From the NCBI GenBank assembly GCA_945938205.1, contig CAMEUL010000002.1:1-21614 (forward strand): a DNA stretch of 21,614 bases, given 5' to 3'. Shown here piece by piece: positions 15,295 to 21,614 of the stretch. Both the position numbers and the translations under genes were made by a program. Numbering within the stretch: the stretch's first letter is position 1; every line of letters starts with the position of its first letter. The DNA comes from an uncultured Traorella sp. GTDB taxonomy: Bacteria > Bacillota_I > Bacilli_A > Erysipelotrichales > Erysipelotrichaceae. The notes beneath the pieces are model-generated. The model was not told where the DNA came from. It worked only from the letters and a program-made list of their open reading frames with translations, and searched no databases.

Positions 15295-16389
15295 TTAATC
15301 TATTTCTAAAGCACTAATAATCTTTTTACATGCTGTTCCATCACCATATGGATTAGAAGCATGTGACATCTTCTCGTATTCTTCTTTATTTTCTAACAGC
15401 AGTTTAAAACTATTGTAGATTGTCTCTTCATTCGTTCCTACTAGTTTCAATGTTCCTGCCTTTATTCCTTCAGGTCTTTCTGTTGTATCTCGCATAACCA
15501 GTACTGGTTTTCCTAGTGAAGGAGCTTCTTCCTGGATTCCACCACTATCAGTAAGAATCATATAGCTTCTTGCTAAGAAATTATGAAAATCTAAAACGTC
15601 TAATGGTTCAATAATATGAATTCTATCGCAATCCCCTAATTCCTCTTGTGCTGCTTTTCTTACAACTGGATTCATATGAATTGGATAGATAACTTTGACA
15701 TCTTTGTGTTCATCAATAATTCTTCGAATGGCTCGAAACATATGATGCATTGGCTCCCCTAAGTTTTCTCTTCTATGAGCTGTCAGCATAATCAGTTTCG
15801 AATCTTTAGCCCATTCTAGTTCTGGATGACTATAATCTTTTCTTACAGTAGTTTTTAAAGCATCTATAGCTGTATTTCCAGTAACATAAATTGTTGAAGG
15901 ATCCTTTCCTTCTTTAATTAGATTTTGTTTACTCATTTCTGTTGGAGCAAAATGATATTTAGCAATGATTCCAACAGCTTGTCTATTGAATTCTTCAGGA
16001 TAAGGCGAAAAAATGTCGTAAGTTCTTAATCCTGCTTCAACATGTCCTACAGGAATTTGTAAATAAAAACAAGCTAGTGCAGTTACAAATGTCGTAGAGG
16101 TATCCCCATGAACAAGTACTACATCAGGTTTGACTTCTTCTAAAACTGATTTGATTGAATTCAATATATTTGTTGTTACATCAAACAATGTCTGTTTATC
16201 TTTCATGATTGAAAGATCATAATCAGGTTCAACATGAAATGCTTCTAATACTTGATCAAGCATTTGTCGATGTTGTCCTGTGACACAGACAATAGTTTCT
16301 AATTCGTTTTGTTTTTTTAATTCATTTACTAATGGACACATCTTTATTGCTTCAGGACGCGTACCAAAAACTAGCATGATTTTTTTCAT
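15295..16389 (-). CDS. wecB: UDP-N-acetylglucosamine 2-epimerase (non-hydrolysing)
   Basis: 364 residues, normal for the family. It interconverts UDP-GlcNAc and UDP-ManNAc in the cytoplasm, supplying ManNAc or derivatives to the polysaccharide or to wall polymers. Landmarks are FGTRPEAIKM (8-17), TGQHRQM, VHGDTSTTF (catalytic-site Asp96), HVEAGLRT (Glu118), SPYPEEFNRQ (Glu132-133), TAHRREN (His205) and the UDP-binding LTDSGGIQEEAPSLGKP. All the residues expected for activity are present. AAGGAAGAG precedes the ATG. It is visibly better conserved and less AT-rich than its neighbouring transferases, as expected of a core enzyme. No UDP-ManNAc dehydrogenase is seen in the window, so the product may be used as ManNAc. 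Confidence 0.96.
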   Translation of the reverse strand: MKKIMLVFGTRPEAIKMCPLVNELKKQNELETIVCVTGQHRQMLDQVLEAFHVEPDYDLSIMKDKQTLFDVTTNILNSIKSVLEEVKPDVVLVHGDTSTTFVTALACFYLQIPVGHVEAGLRTYDIFSPYPEEFNRQAVGIIAKYHFAPTEMSKQNLIKEGKDPSTIYVTGNTAIDALKTTVRKDYSHPELEWAKDSKLIMLTAHRRENLGEPMHHMFRAIRRIIDEHKDVKVIYPIHMNPVVRKAAQEELGDCDRIHIIEPLDVLDFHNFLARSYMILTDSGGIQEEAPSLGKPVLVMRDTTERPEGIKAGTLKLVGTNEETIYNSFKLLLENKEEYEKMSHASNPYGDGTACKKIISALEID

Positions 16390-16411
16390 ATACTCTTCCT
16401 TTTATTTAAAA

Positions 16412-17470
16412 CTATAACTCGTTTAATTTTTCTTTAATCACTTCATATCTCTTTTCCCAAGTATTTTCTTTTAAAAATTCTTCTTGTTGCTGTTTTGTAT
16501 ATTTTGGTGGAAATCCTTTTTCACACAACTCTCTAATCAGTTCAATATATTCATCAACATTATTATAAAAATAAACGAAAGGTCTAAATCTTTCTATTTC
16601 TGGATAATATATAGAAATTATACATTTTCCAAAACAGATATATTCATACAATTTAACAGGATCAACAGCAAGAACAGTTTCATTCAGTTGAAACGGCATG
16701 ATTAAAGCATCATAATCTTTGATTTTATTATATAAATCAGAATGATTAATGACTCCCTCAAATATTATTCTTCCATTCAAATTACTAATAATATTTTCTA
16801 CCTTATTTTCAATTGGTCCATATAAATGATATTTTATATTATTAAACTGATTTATACTCTCATTTAGTAAATTGAAATCAAACCATTCTGATATTGTACC
16901 GAAATAACCTAAATTGTACTCTTCCTTAATTTGAGCAGTACTTAACTTTTGATTTTTTTGAGATATAAATCCATTTCTGACCAATATAGCTTTTTTTTCT
17001 AAATTCTTTACATTATGAATTAGATTCAAACTAGAAGAAAAAACCAAATCTGCTCTTTTTATCAGATTTTGTTCAGATTCAAATACTTCTTGTTTCATAC
17101 TTTCTTTTGCCATTGTTACATAACTATCCATGCAATCATATATAATTCTACCCTTATACAAATTTGGGATTAAATCATATAACAAAGGGTAACATATCCA
17201 TATAATGTCATAGGCATTCCAATCTTTAATGGCATAGTTTATTAACATTTTATTGATTTTTTTAATAAAAGGATACTTGTTTTCTCTAGGCAATTGGTAA
17301 ACATTAATTAATTTAGATGGTAATTTGTTATTTGCCTTACTTTGTTTTCTTCCTATAAATGATCTATTAACTACGGTGCAATCAAAATCTTCTTCTAATA
17401 ATAACTCAATTATTTGAGGCCTTTGAAAAATCCAATGCCAATCTATATGGGCCAAGTATAATAATTTCAT
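16412..17470 (-). CDS. Glycosyltransferase, GT-B fold (GT4/GT1-like)
   Basis: A 352-residue cytoplasmic transferase. The N-terminal lobe starts MKLLYLAHIDWHWIFQRPQI, with FQRPQ common in GT1/GT4 enzymes of this kind, and includes IIYDCMDSYVTMAKES. The C-terminal lobe has LGYFGTISEWFDFNLL, YHLYGPIENK, the IIFEGVINHSDL segment and VDPVKLYEYICFGK, the equivalent of the nucleotide-sugar-binding E-x7-E region. It should transfer one sugar to the growing lipid-linked repeat unit; donor unknown. It starts six bases after the stop of the upstream transferase; the only ribosome binding site candidate, AAAGGAA, is rather far from the ATG, so translation may rely on coupling. The gap to the epimerase gene is 22 bp. 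Confidence 0.85.
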   Translation of the reverse strand: MKLLYLAHIDWHWIFQRPQIIELLLEEDFDCTVVNRSFIGRKQSKANNKLPSKLINVYQLPRENKYPFIKKINKMLINYAIKDWNAYDIIWICYPLLYDLIPNLYKGRIIYDCMDSYVTMAKESMKQEVFESEQNLIKRADLVFSSSLNLIHNVKNLEKKAILVRNGFISQKNQKLSTAQIKEEYNLGYFGTISEWFDFNLLNESINQFNNIKYHLYGPIENKVENIISNLNGRIIFEGVINHSDLYNKIKDYDALIMPFQLNETVLAVDPVKLYEYICFGKCIISIYYPEIERFRPFVYFYNNVDEYIELIRELCEKGFPPKYTKQQQEEFLKENTWEKRYEVIKEKLNEL

Positions 17471-17476
17471 AAATGA

Positions 17477-18349
17477 CTATTCATTCCTTTCATAAGTTTT
17501 AAATTCGCCATATATTTTGTTTCTATAATCTTTAATCCCTAAATAAATATACTTTAATCTTTCTTTCTTATCTTTTAAAAATAACAAATGTTCAATCGGT
17601 CTAATTGTTACCATTGCAATGAATCTTACTTTATATTTAATTGGGACATAACTCATGTGTAATAAATATAGACAATCACGTGTTTGATAATATTCCCTAA
17701 TAGGATTCCCAATTCTAATTCTCAAAGGCCCAATTTTCTTCTCTCCATTGCCAAGAGTATGGTTTAATGTTACTATTTCTGTCATATAACAGTTATAATT
17801 TTTCTGTTCTAATCTCCAACATAAATCCCAATCTGCCATATCAAGAAAGACAAATTCATTCCAATAATCTATTTCCTTTAGTATCTTATATGTAGTTAGC
17901 ATAGAAGATGTTATTATGCTTTTAACTTTGAAACTATATTGGTTTACTTGCTTAAATAGTTTTGGTTTTTCTATTGTATTGTTACTATTATTAAAAAAAA
18001 CAGGACCTAACGCACCAATATTAGAATCCATTCTTTTTACTTCCTCAAATTCTGTTAATAGACTTTCGATATAATTATCATTAATATTTGAATCTTGATC
18101 AAAGAAAATAACATAATCATCATCTTGCCAACCAAATTCTTTATTCTGTAGTACATTATTAAATGCCTTGGAAAGACCTAAATTTTGACCGAACCAAACA
18201 TAATTGATATTTTGTAAATTTTTTAACTCATTACAGTAATTTGGACTATTATCACAAATTATTGTAGAATCAACTTGTTTACTTATATTTTTTATATTTT
18301 GGAGGTTTTCTTGTGAAGGATGATAAACTGTAATAATTGCTCTGATCAT
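17477..18349 (-). CDS. Glycosyltransferase family 2, rhamnosyltransferase-like
   Basis: A 290-residue GT2 enzyme. The start MIRAIITVYHPSQENL is the canonical opening strand, followed by IICDNSPN, FGQNLGLSKAFNNVL and the DxD-type IFFDQDSN at 82-89. FLDMADWDLCWRLEQKNY near 170-187 corresponds to the family's ED/WD-type catalytic region, and TLNHTLGNGEKK resembles rhamnosyltransferases of the RfbF/WbbL type, so a dTDP-rhamnose donor is plausible but unproven; no rhamnose pathway gene is in the window. GGGAGAAATAA precedes the ATG. It begins inside the end of the polymerase gene, overlapping it by 71 bp in another frame. It ends with a basic C-terminus. Confidence 0.87.
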   Translation of the reverse strand: MIRAIITVYHPSQENLQNIKNISKQVDSTIICDNSPNYCNELKNLQNINYVWFGQNLGLSKAFNNVLQNKEFGWQDDDYVIFFDQDSNINDNYIESLLTEFEEVKRMDSNIGALGPVFFNNSNNTIEKPKLFKQVNQYSFKVKSIITSSMLTTYKILKEIDYWNEFVFLDMADWDLCWRLEQKNYNCYMTEIVTLNHTLGNGEKKIGPLRIRIGNPIREYYQTRDCLYLLHMSYVPIKYKVRFIAMVTIRPIEHLLFLKDKKERLKYIYLGIKDYRNKIYGEFKTYERNE

Positions 18350-19469
18350 TTATTTCTCCCGTATTAAAAGTATTAATTAATAAAATAGTAGAAATCATTT
18401 GTGTTGTGTCGAAACAATATGGATTCCAAAAAGTAAAGATTAAAAAAATAAAATATAAAAAAACAATGTGTTTATTTAGAAAAAGCAAAGGATAAATCGT
18501 AACAAAATAGAATAAAAAAATACCAATAATTCCTATTTGATTATATATATAAAGAGTTTGTAGTTCGAAATACATGTCACCATTATATTCTCTATAGTCT
18601 GTAGTTATAACTATTTCATTACCAAGTCCATTTCCAATTAAAAAATTTGTGTCAGTTAAAACTATTATTTGATCTTTTCTTATAGCGTTTGAATAGCTAG
18701 CTTTTTCTTGTATTTTGTATACAAAATATGGAACAAAAATAATTAATAATATAGAAAATACAGGTAGTATCTTTTTCCAATTAATTCTTTTTTGCCTACT
18801 AAATTGGTTAAAGTAACACCACACTAAATATAGAGCAAACAATAGCAACGCTATGATAAATGCAAAATTACCTGCACAAAGAACTCCCAAAAGCAAAATT
18901 GCACTTATCCAATTGATCTTTTTTTTATCAAAAACAGATATAAAGAAAGCAATTACTAACAAAGCATTACCCTTAACCTGAACTTTCGGAATTGATGACA
19001 ATAAATAAATATCACCATAATTATTAGAAAATGCCCAATGTCTAATTAGTGTATGATCTCCTTTAACTATTAAATATAACGCGATTGCTATTAACACTAA
19101 AGCTTTCAAAACAGATATAACAATAAAAATTTTTTTGTATTTATCAAAGTTTTTGACGAAGATCAATGTGCAAACTGGAATAACTGAAAGTATCAACAAA
19201 AATCTCATTATTCTTGTTAACTCAATACAATTATTAATTGAATAAACGAACGAAAACATTAAATAAGAAATATAGATGATTACTATATATAAATATTTTT
19301 TATCTTTTAAAATCCTGAAGTTAGGAATTTGCAAAAGAATAAACAATGATAAACAAGGTATAATTAATTTAGATAGATTTGAAAATGGAAATTGAAAAAA
19401 ATATGAAAAAATTGAAAGTGACCAAAAGAATAATGCACAATAATCTCTAATTTTATCAAGTTTAGTCAT
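18279..19469 (-). CDS. wzy: Wzy-like polysaccharide polymerase (O-antigen ligase/polymerase type membrane protein)
   Basis: About 396 residues, with some ten hydrophobic segments such as LFFWSLSIFSYFFQFPF, YIVIIYISYLMFSFVY and ILLIIFVPYFVYKI. The only long hydrophilic loop contains ALLLFALYLVWCYFN at its start and GNGLGNEIVITTDYREYNGD, as in Wzy polymerases, which join repeat units outside the membrane. Sequence similarity among Wzy proteins is low, so the call rests on topology plus locus position. The frame is open to 19520, but the ATG at 19469 (MTKLDKIRDYC) has GAGGTG six bases upstream and is chosen. The last 23 codons overlap the next gene by 71 bp; a polar Lys/Tyr-rich tail there looks unlike the membrane body and might come from a late indel. 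Confidence 0.8.
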   Translation of the reverse strand: MTKLDKIRDYCALFFWSLSIFSYFFQFPFSNLSKLIIPCLSLFILLQIPNFRILKDKKYLYIVIIYISYLMFSFVYSINNCIELTRIMRFLLILSVIPVCTLIFVKNFDKYKKIFIVISVLKALVLIAIALYLIVKGDHTLIRHWAFSNNYGDIYLLSSIPKVQVKGNALLVIAFFISVFDKKKINWISAILLLGVLCAGNFAFIIALLLFALYLVWCYFNQFSRQKRINWKKILPVFSILLIIFVPYFVYKIQEKASYSNAIRKDQIIVLTDTNFLIGNGLGNEIVITTDYREYNGDMYFELQTLYIYNQIGIIGIFLFYFVTIYPLLFLNKHIVFLYFIFLIFTFWNPYCFDTTQMISTILLINTFNTGEINDQSNYYSLSSFTRKPPKYKKYK

Positions 19470-19530
19470 ATTACACCTCACTTCTTTTCCTAAAATATAT
19501 ATTTGTTCAATCCAACACAATCGAATATGT

Positions 19531-20388
19531 TTACATATCCGTTTTATGTAATACTTTTCTATATATAATTCTCTTTAACGGTAAAGGGAAAACTGCAATT
19601 GTACAATGGCATATACTATAAAGTACATATTCATGATATTTGAGAAAACCTACTTTATATAAATTATATCTTAAATGATGAATTTTTTTTGCATATGCAA
19701 AACCACTTCTTCGTTCAACCATTTCATCTCCAGCTCTTGCATATACTAAATTATCATTAATGTTGGCACCTTTGTACCCATTACAAAACATCCTAACCCA
19801 TAGATAATAATCTTCAGCTAATGGCATATCCATATAACTTCCAGTATCAATTACATCTTGTTTCTTTAATACAACTGTCATATGATTAAATGGATTTCTT
19901 TTATGAGCAAATTTTTTTATTTCATAATCAGTAGTAGGTACTTTTCTATATGAAATAATATGATTGATATTAGTATCAAATTCAGCAATGCTTGATCCAA
20001 GAATAGATATTTCGGGATGTTTAGACAAAAAATCAAATTGCTTTTCAAATCTGTCATTTCTTGCAATATCGTCTGTATCCATTCTTGCAACATAATCATA
20101 ATCACAATTCTTTAATCCTATATTCAAAGCATTACCTAACCCTTGGTTTTTTTCATATTCTACAAACTTGAAAATATTTGGTTGATAAGATTTATATTTA
20201 TCAACAATTTTATATAAATCTTCAGTCAATAATCCATCGCAAACTATTACAATTTGATTAGGAACTAAAGTCTGATTTAATATACTTTTTATTGATTCAT
20301 CAAAATATATAGGATTCTCATTTTTATAAACAGACATTAAAACAGAAAACTTAATATCATTCACTCTTTCGATTTCATCTTGATACAT
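19531..20388 (-). CDS. Glycosyltransferase family 2
   Basis: A 285-residue GT2 enzyme. It has the opening strand FSVLMSVYKNENPIYF, ESIKSILNQTLVPNQIVIVC, KNQGLGNALNIG and the DxD motif ARMDTDDIARNDR (Asp104-Thr-Asp106), then FNHMTVVLKK and the acceptor-site LAEDYYLWVRM. All GT2 landmarks are present. Donor unknown. The frame extends to a possible ATG at 20424, but that start lies within the terminator hairpin and adds a non-homologous MYVFLCRERNER. The ATG at 20388 with AAAGGA upstream is preferred. It is the first structural gene after LoaP and its terminator, so it should be the first gene controlled by antitermination. A 61-bp gap separates it from the polymerase gene. Confidence 0.88.
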   Translation of the reverse strand: MYQDEIERVNDIKFSVLMSVYKNENPIYFDESIKSILNQTLVPNQIVIVCDGLLTEDLYKIVDKYKSYQPNIFKFVEYEKNQGLGNALNIGLKNCDYDYVARMDTDDIARNDRFEKQFDFLSKHPEISILGSSIAEFDTNINHIISYRKVPTTDYEIKKFAHKRNPFNHMTVVLKKQDVIDTGSYMDMPLAEDYYLWVRMFCNGYKGANINDNLVYARAGDEMVERRSGFAYAKKIHHLRYNLYKVGFLKYHEYVLYSICHCTIAVFPLPLKRIIYRKVLHKTDM

Positions 20389-20410
20389 TCTTTCATTCCT
20401 TTCTCTGCAC

Positions 20411-20441
20411 AAAAAAACATACATTTTCTGTATGTTTTTTT
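20411..20441 (-). terminator. Intrinsic terminator between loaP and the glycan genes
   Basis: In the minus-strand transcript AAAAAAACATACA (20441-20429), loop GAAAA, TGTATGTTTTTTT (20423-20411) form a perfect 13-bp inverted repeat whose right arm ends in seven Us. It sits between loaP and the first glycosyltransferase, where a LoaP-sensitive terminator is expected. Confidence 0.8.
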
Positions 20442-20445
20442 ATTT

Positions 20446-20474
20446 ACTTGAGATAATTCACAATTATCTTAAGT
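20446..20474 (-). promoter_or_regulatory. Second hairpin spanning the loaP stop codon
   Basis: ACTTGAGATAATT (20446-20458), spacer CAC, AATTATCTTAAGT (20462-20474) on the plus strand; 12 of 13 pairs hold in the minus-strand RNA, with one A-C mismatch. It covers the last codon and stop of loaP and lies five bases before the terminator arm. No U-tract follows directly, so it may be a protein- or polymerase-binding element rather than a terminator. Confidence 0.5.
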
Positions 20475-20984
20475 TTTACTCACAATCTCAAGCCCTACTT
20501 TTGCCTGAGTTATTTTCCCAAATAATTCAACTTCGATGATTGCCATTCTCTTATGACGATCGATCTTTCGAATAATCCCTTCTCTTCCTTTTAAAGGACC
20601 TTGTGTAATACATACAGTTTCATTTTCTATGAAGCCTGTAGATACCTCCACCACATGGTCTTGATCAGAGAAGGATTTTAAGAATTCTACTTCTTCATCA
20701 TATAAAGGATAAATTTCATTACCAACATGCCCCAACATTTTTGTTAGATCTGGAACTTTCTTCAGTTCAAGATATAATTCATCCGGACGATCACTTACTA
20801 AAAACACATAGCCGCTAAATAAGATTTCTTCTACTTCTATCCAATTGCCTTTCATCTTCTTCAATCGTTTATTTTTGGGTATGAAAGCCTCTTTTAAAAC
20901 ATCTTCTGAGATCATTATTTCACAAGTCTTTTTGATTTTCTCTTCTGCCTTGCTTCTTACTTGAATCACATACCACTTTTCCAT
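20469..20984 (-). CDS. loaP: Antiterminator LoaP (NusG-family paralogue)
   Basis: A 171-residue specialised NusG protein. The NGN domain (residues 1 to about 105) starts EKWYVIQVRSKAEEKIKK and has FIPKNKRLKKMKGNW and ILFSGYVFLVSD, then LYLELKKVPDLTKMLG. The C-terminal KOW domain (about 120-171) has VCITQGPLKGREGIIRKIDR and the LoaP-typical ELFGKITQAKVGLEIVSK ending. LoaP binds RNA polymerase and acts as a processive antiterminator for long polysaccharide or antibiotic operons. It is shorter than housekeeping NusG homologues with insertions and is located at the head of a glycan operon, the usual place for LoaP. AAAAGGAG precedes the ATG. Own promoter and 120-nt leader are upstream; a terminator lies directly downstream, which it is expected to override. 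Confidence 0.94.
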   Translation of the reverse strand: MEKWYVIQVRSKAEEKIKKTCEIMISEDVLKEAFIPKNKRLKKMKGNWIEVEEILFSGYVFLVSDRPDELYLELKKVPDLTKMLGHVGNEIYPLYDEEVEFLKSFSDQDHVVEVSTGFIENETVCITQGPLKGREGIIRKIDRHKRMAIIEVELFGKITQAKVGLEIVSKT

Positions 20985-21001
20985 TCGATTCTCCTTTTGA
21001 G

Positions 21002-21051
21002 TAGGCTACGCCTATTCATTTCCCCAATGAACTGTTTTAGTATGATCATAC
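21002..21051 (-). promoter_or_regulatory. Structured 5' leader of loaP
   Basis: Three symmetric elements occur in the roughly 120-nt leader: palindrome GTATGATCATAC (21040-21051), a hairpin TTCATT/AATGAA with loop GGGGA in the RNA (21015-21031) and a hairpin TAGGC/GCCTA with a three-base loop (21002-21014), the last just upstream of the AAAAGGAG site. LoaP is known to need an RNA hairpin in the leader of its target operon; whether one of these serves is not known. Confidence 0.45.
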
Positions 21052-21110
21052 GTCTGACAAACGTGCTCAAAGTCAACGATTCCTGAAACGTATTACTTTA
21101 TAACCGGTAC

Positions 21111-21141
21111 ATTATAACATATAATCTACTAATAGTATCAA
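21111..21141 (-). promoter_or_regulatory. Extended -10 promoter of loaP and the glycan operon
   Basis: On the minus strand TGTTATAAT (21119-21111) is an extended -10 box with a perfect TATAAT. TTGATA (21141-21136) is a good -35 box, but the spacing is 19 bp, longer than ideal; the TGn extension would compensate. It lies between the sugar-transferase stop and loaP. Confidence 0.65.
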
Positions 21142-21223
21142 ACTTTTTCACATTTTCAATTTAAGTATGTAACGTATTTAATCGATTATCTAATATCTTT
21201 ATAGAAAATTTTAATATAAAAAC

Positions 21224-21614
21224 TTAATTGAGTGCTGTTGTTTTACCTTCTTCTATGCCTTCTGTTGATTCTGGCATAAATAGAATTTTGATAGTTGCAA
21301 ATACTATTTTTATGTCTTCTATAATACTAGGACTGGATATGTACATTAAATCCATCTGTAACTTATCATAAGGTGTTGTGTTATATTTGCCATACACTTG
21401 AGCTAATCCAGTTAAGCCTGCTTTAGCTTGTAAACGCAATTTGAATTCTGGCATTTCTTCATAGTATTGTTCAGCAATTTCTGGTCTTTCAGGTCTTGGA
21501 CCTACAATTGAAAGATCCCCAAGCAATACATTTATTAATTGAGGTAATTCGTCAATTCTATATTTTCGTATTATTCTACCAACTGGTGTAATTCGATCAT
21601 CTTTATCTCCTGTT
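21224..21614 (-). CDS. Sugar-phosphate transferase initiating polysaccharide synthesis (C-terminal part)
   Basis: The frame is open to the window edge, so only the last 129 residues are visible. They hold the conserved C-terminal core of the bacterial sugar transferase family (WcaJ/PglC/EpsL type): DRITPVGRIIRKYRIDELPQ, LINVLLGDLSIVGPRPERPE, FKLRLQAKAGLTGLAQVYGK and KLQMDLMYI. These membrane-bound phosphoglycosyltransferases move a sugar-1-phosphate from a nucleotide sugar to undecaprenyl phosphate, the first step of the repeat unit. A TTG at 21526 is internal, not the start. The N-terminal half, which would tell the small PglC-like from the large WcaJ-like type, is outside. It lies upstream of the loaP promoter and no terminator is seen between them, so transcription may also continue into loaP. 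Confidence 0.9.
   Translation of the reverse strand, partial: TGDKDDRITPVGRIIRKYRIDELPQLINVLLGDLSIVGPRPERPEIAEQYYEEMPEFKLRLQAKAGLTGLAQVYGKYNTTPYDKLQMDLMYISSPSIIEDIKIVFATIKILFMPESTEGIEEGKTTALN

Noticed and set aside
20389..20424. Upstream start for the first GT2 at 20424
   Set aside because: That ATG lies in the terminator hairpin and adds residues without family similarity; the ATG at 20388 fits the GT2 N-terminus and has AAAGGA upstream.
1..21614. CRISPR array, tRNA, rRNA, phage or intact insertion sequence
   Set aside because: No regularly spaced repeats, no cloverleaf-like sequence and no integrase or transposase gene were seen.

Overview
This is an AT-rich chromosomal window from a Gram-positive bacterium, most likely a gut Bacillota of the Erysipelotrichia/Coprobacillaceae type. 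That placement is an inference from codon use, strong AGGAG-type ribosome binding sites, a DUF6273 surface protein with a sortase signal, LoaP, XpaC and DUF975 proteins. No rRNA, tRNA, CRISPR array or intact insertion sequence is visible. UGA is used as a normal stop (for example the SDR gene ending at 1040 and the ligase ending at 7818).

Left part (1-9360), mixed housekeeping and accessory genes. It opens with the C-terminus of a DUF975 membrane protein that overlaps an SDR oxidoreductase. A promoter then drives an XpaC-family protein and an unrecognised small soluble protein. On the minus strand follow a PfkB-type sugar-phosphate kinase gene broken by one in-frame TGA, and a DUF2804 protein. 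Next come a Fic protein with a complete active-site motif and a two-gene DNA repair operon: Ku plus a stand-alone ligase corresponding to the LigD ligase module. A minus-strand, signal-peptide-bearing surface protein with an SPETGD sorting signal ends this part.

Right part (9533-21614), one long minus-strand surface-polysaccharide locus. In order of transcription it holds: the initiating sugar-phosphate transferase (cut by the window edge); a promoter and leader; the NusG-paralogue antiterminator LoaP; two tandem hairpins, the second a classic intrinsic terminator; then a GT2 glycosyltransferase, a Wzy-like polymerase, a rhamnosyltransferase-like GT2, a GT4/GT1-type glycosyltransferase, UDP-GlcNAc 2-epimerase, another glycosyltransferase, a Wzx-like flippase, a WbqC-family protein, an SDR/epimerase and finally a DegT/StrS aminotransferase. 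Together these describe a Wzx/Wzy-type capsule or exopolysaccharide. LoaP is expected to let RNA polymerase pass the terminator just downstream of its own gene and so switch on the roughly 11 kb operon.

The promoter-distal end shows decay or variation. WbqC is fused in frame to the SDR across an A9 tract; one A fewer would restore separate genes with a stop next to the SDR start. The SDR itself is broken by a small out-of-frame deletion just after its catalytic YxxxK. A non-coding 395-bp stretch of unknown origin separates it from the aminotransferase gene. The most interesting items are the LoaP/terminator arrangement and the A9 fusion junction.
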